A stretch of DNA of 7,401 nt from an uncultured Clostridia bacterium (GTDB lineage Bacteria; Bacillota; Clostridia; Oscillospirales; CAG-272). Positions 7,096 to 7,401 of this stretch are shown here, in pieces. Location: the NCBI GenBank assembly GCA_937934385.1, contig CALGZV010000046.1, forward strand, positions 1 to 7,401, read 5' to 3'. A program made the translations under genes and the position numbers. Under the pieces are notes generated by a model, which was given only the letters and a program-made list of their open reading frames with translations, was not told where the DNA came from and did not search any database. Positions within the stretch are counted from its first letter, which is position 1, and each line of letters begins with the position of its first letter.

Positions 7096-7401
7096 ATGAA
7101 ATCTGATTACAAAGGAATAAAGCTTTGCCCCGGAGGACATGTTTACAAAGGCGGAAAGCTTACCCCGTCGGCAGATGGCGGAAAAGGCGGACGCGGAAAA
7201 ACAATAGCATACGGAATTCTCTCCGCGCATAATGACGGCGGAGCTATAACCGAGGAAAGCGCAGCAAACGGACTTCGTATACATTTTGATGCTCTCGCGT
7301 CACATGATATTACATATGTCGGTATTATTCAGACTGCACGTGCAAGCGGACTTGAAAAATTTCCGATACCTTATGTTCTGACAAACTGTCACAACAGCCT
7401 C
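7096..7401 (+). CDS. Aconitase-superfamily putative hydratase (YbhJ-like), N-terminal part
   Basis: The frame is open from the ATG at 7096 to the window edge, giving 102 residues with no stop. The segments [32 protein letters not shown], and [20 protein letters not shown] (split here) match my memory of the N-terminal part of bacterial 'hydratase, aconitase family' proteins of about 750 residues related to E. coli YbhJ. Members of the aconitase superfamily usually bind a [4Fe-4S] cluster and carry out hydro-lyase reactions. The substrate of this subfamily is not established, and the cluster cysteines would lie mostly beyond the window. The start at 7096 puts IKL...G...VY near the N-terminus as expected. 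An in-frame ATG at 7027 would add 23 residues but lacks a ribosome binding site. It has its own consensus promoter and is divergent from feoAB. The subfamily is recognised from memory, not from a search. Confidence 0.72.
   Translation, partial: MKSDYKGIKLCPGGHVYKGGKLTPSADGGKGGRGKTIAYGILSAHNDGGAITEESAANGLRIHFDALASHDITYVGIIQTARASGLEKFPIPYVLTNCHNSL

Noticed and set aside
6937..7284. 115-residue open frame on the - strand across the promoter and the start of the hydratase-like gene.
   Set aside because: It is antisense to a frame with recognisable family motifs and to a consensus promoter, and has no family features or ribosome binding site support.

Overview
The window looks like a chromosomal segment of an anaerobic Gram-positive bacterium of the class Clostridia (Oscillospiraceae/Ruminococcaceae-like). 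This rests on inference from three things: the clostridial style of the FeoB N-terminus and membrane domain, strong GGAGG-type ribosome binding sites, and a consensus sigma-A promoter. No species can be named from the sequence alone. I see no phage, plasmid, insertion sequence, CRISPR or tRNA/rRNA sequence. Most of the window is conserved housekeeping DNA, and no unmistakable new system is visible. The points worth a second look lie in the intergenic regions.

Left part, + strand: the 3' portion of uvrB (entering from outside the window, stop at 1171), then 28 bp later the complete uvrA (1200-4028). Both encode subunits of the UvrABC nucleotide-excision-repair damage sensor and look like one operon. 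After uvrA comes about 140 bp of degenerate tandem hairpin units (4034-4172). A long, perfectly paired A-stem-T terminator (4173-4215) follows and can serve both uvrA and the convergent feoB.

Middle part, - strand: feoA (6634-6371) and feoB (6380-4227), the ferrous-iron uptake pair. feoB most likely starts at a GTG that overlaps the end of feoA by 10 nt, with a perfect GGAGG ribosome binding site inside feoA. The feoA leader can form a hairpin that covers part of its own ribosome binding site. Two mutually exclusive helices lie just upstream, so the leader may act as an RNA switch; this is a prediction only.

Right part, + strand: a 461-bp divergent intergenic region (6635-7095) carries a perfect TTGACA-17-TATAAT promoter (6954-6982). 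It drives a gene that starts at about 7096 and runs off the window. Its 102 visible residues look like the N-terminus of an aconitase-superfamily hydratase (YbhJ-like), a family whose members usually carry a [4Fe-4S] cluster. Iron import and a putative iron-sulfur enzyme are therefore divergently arranged.
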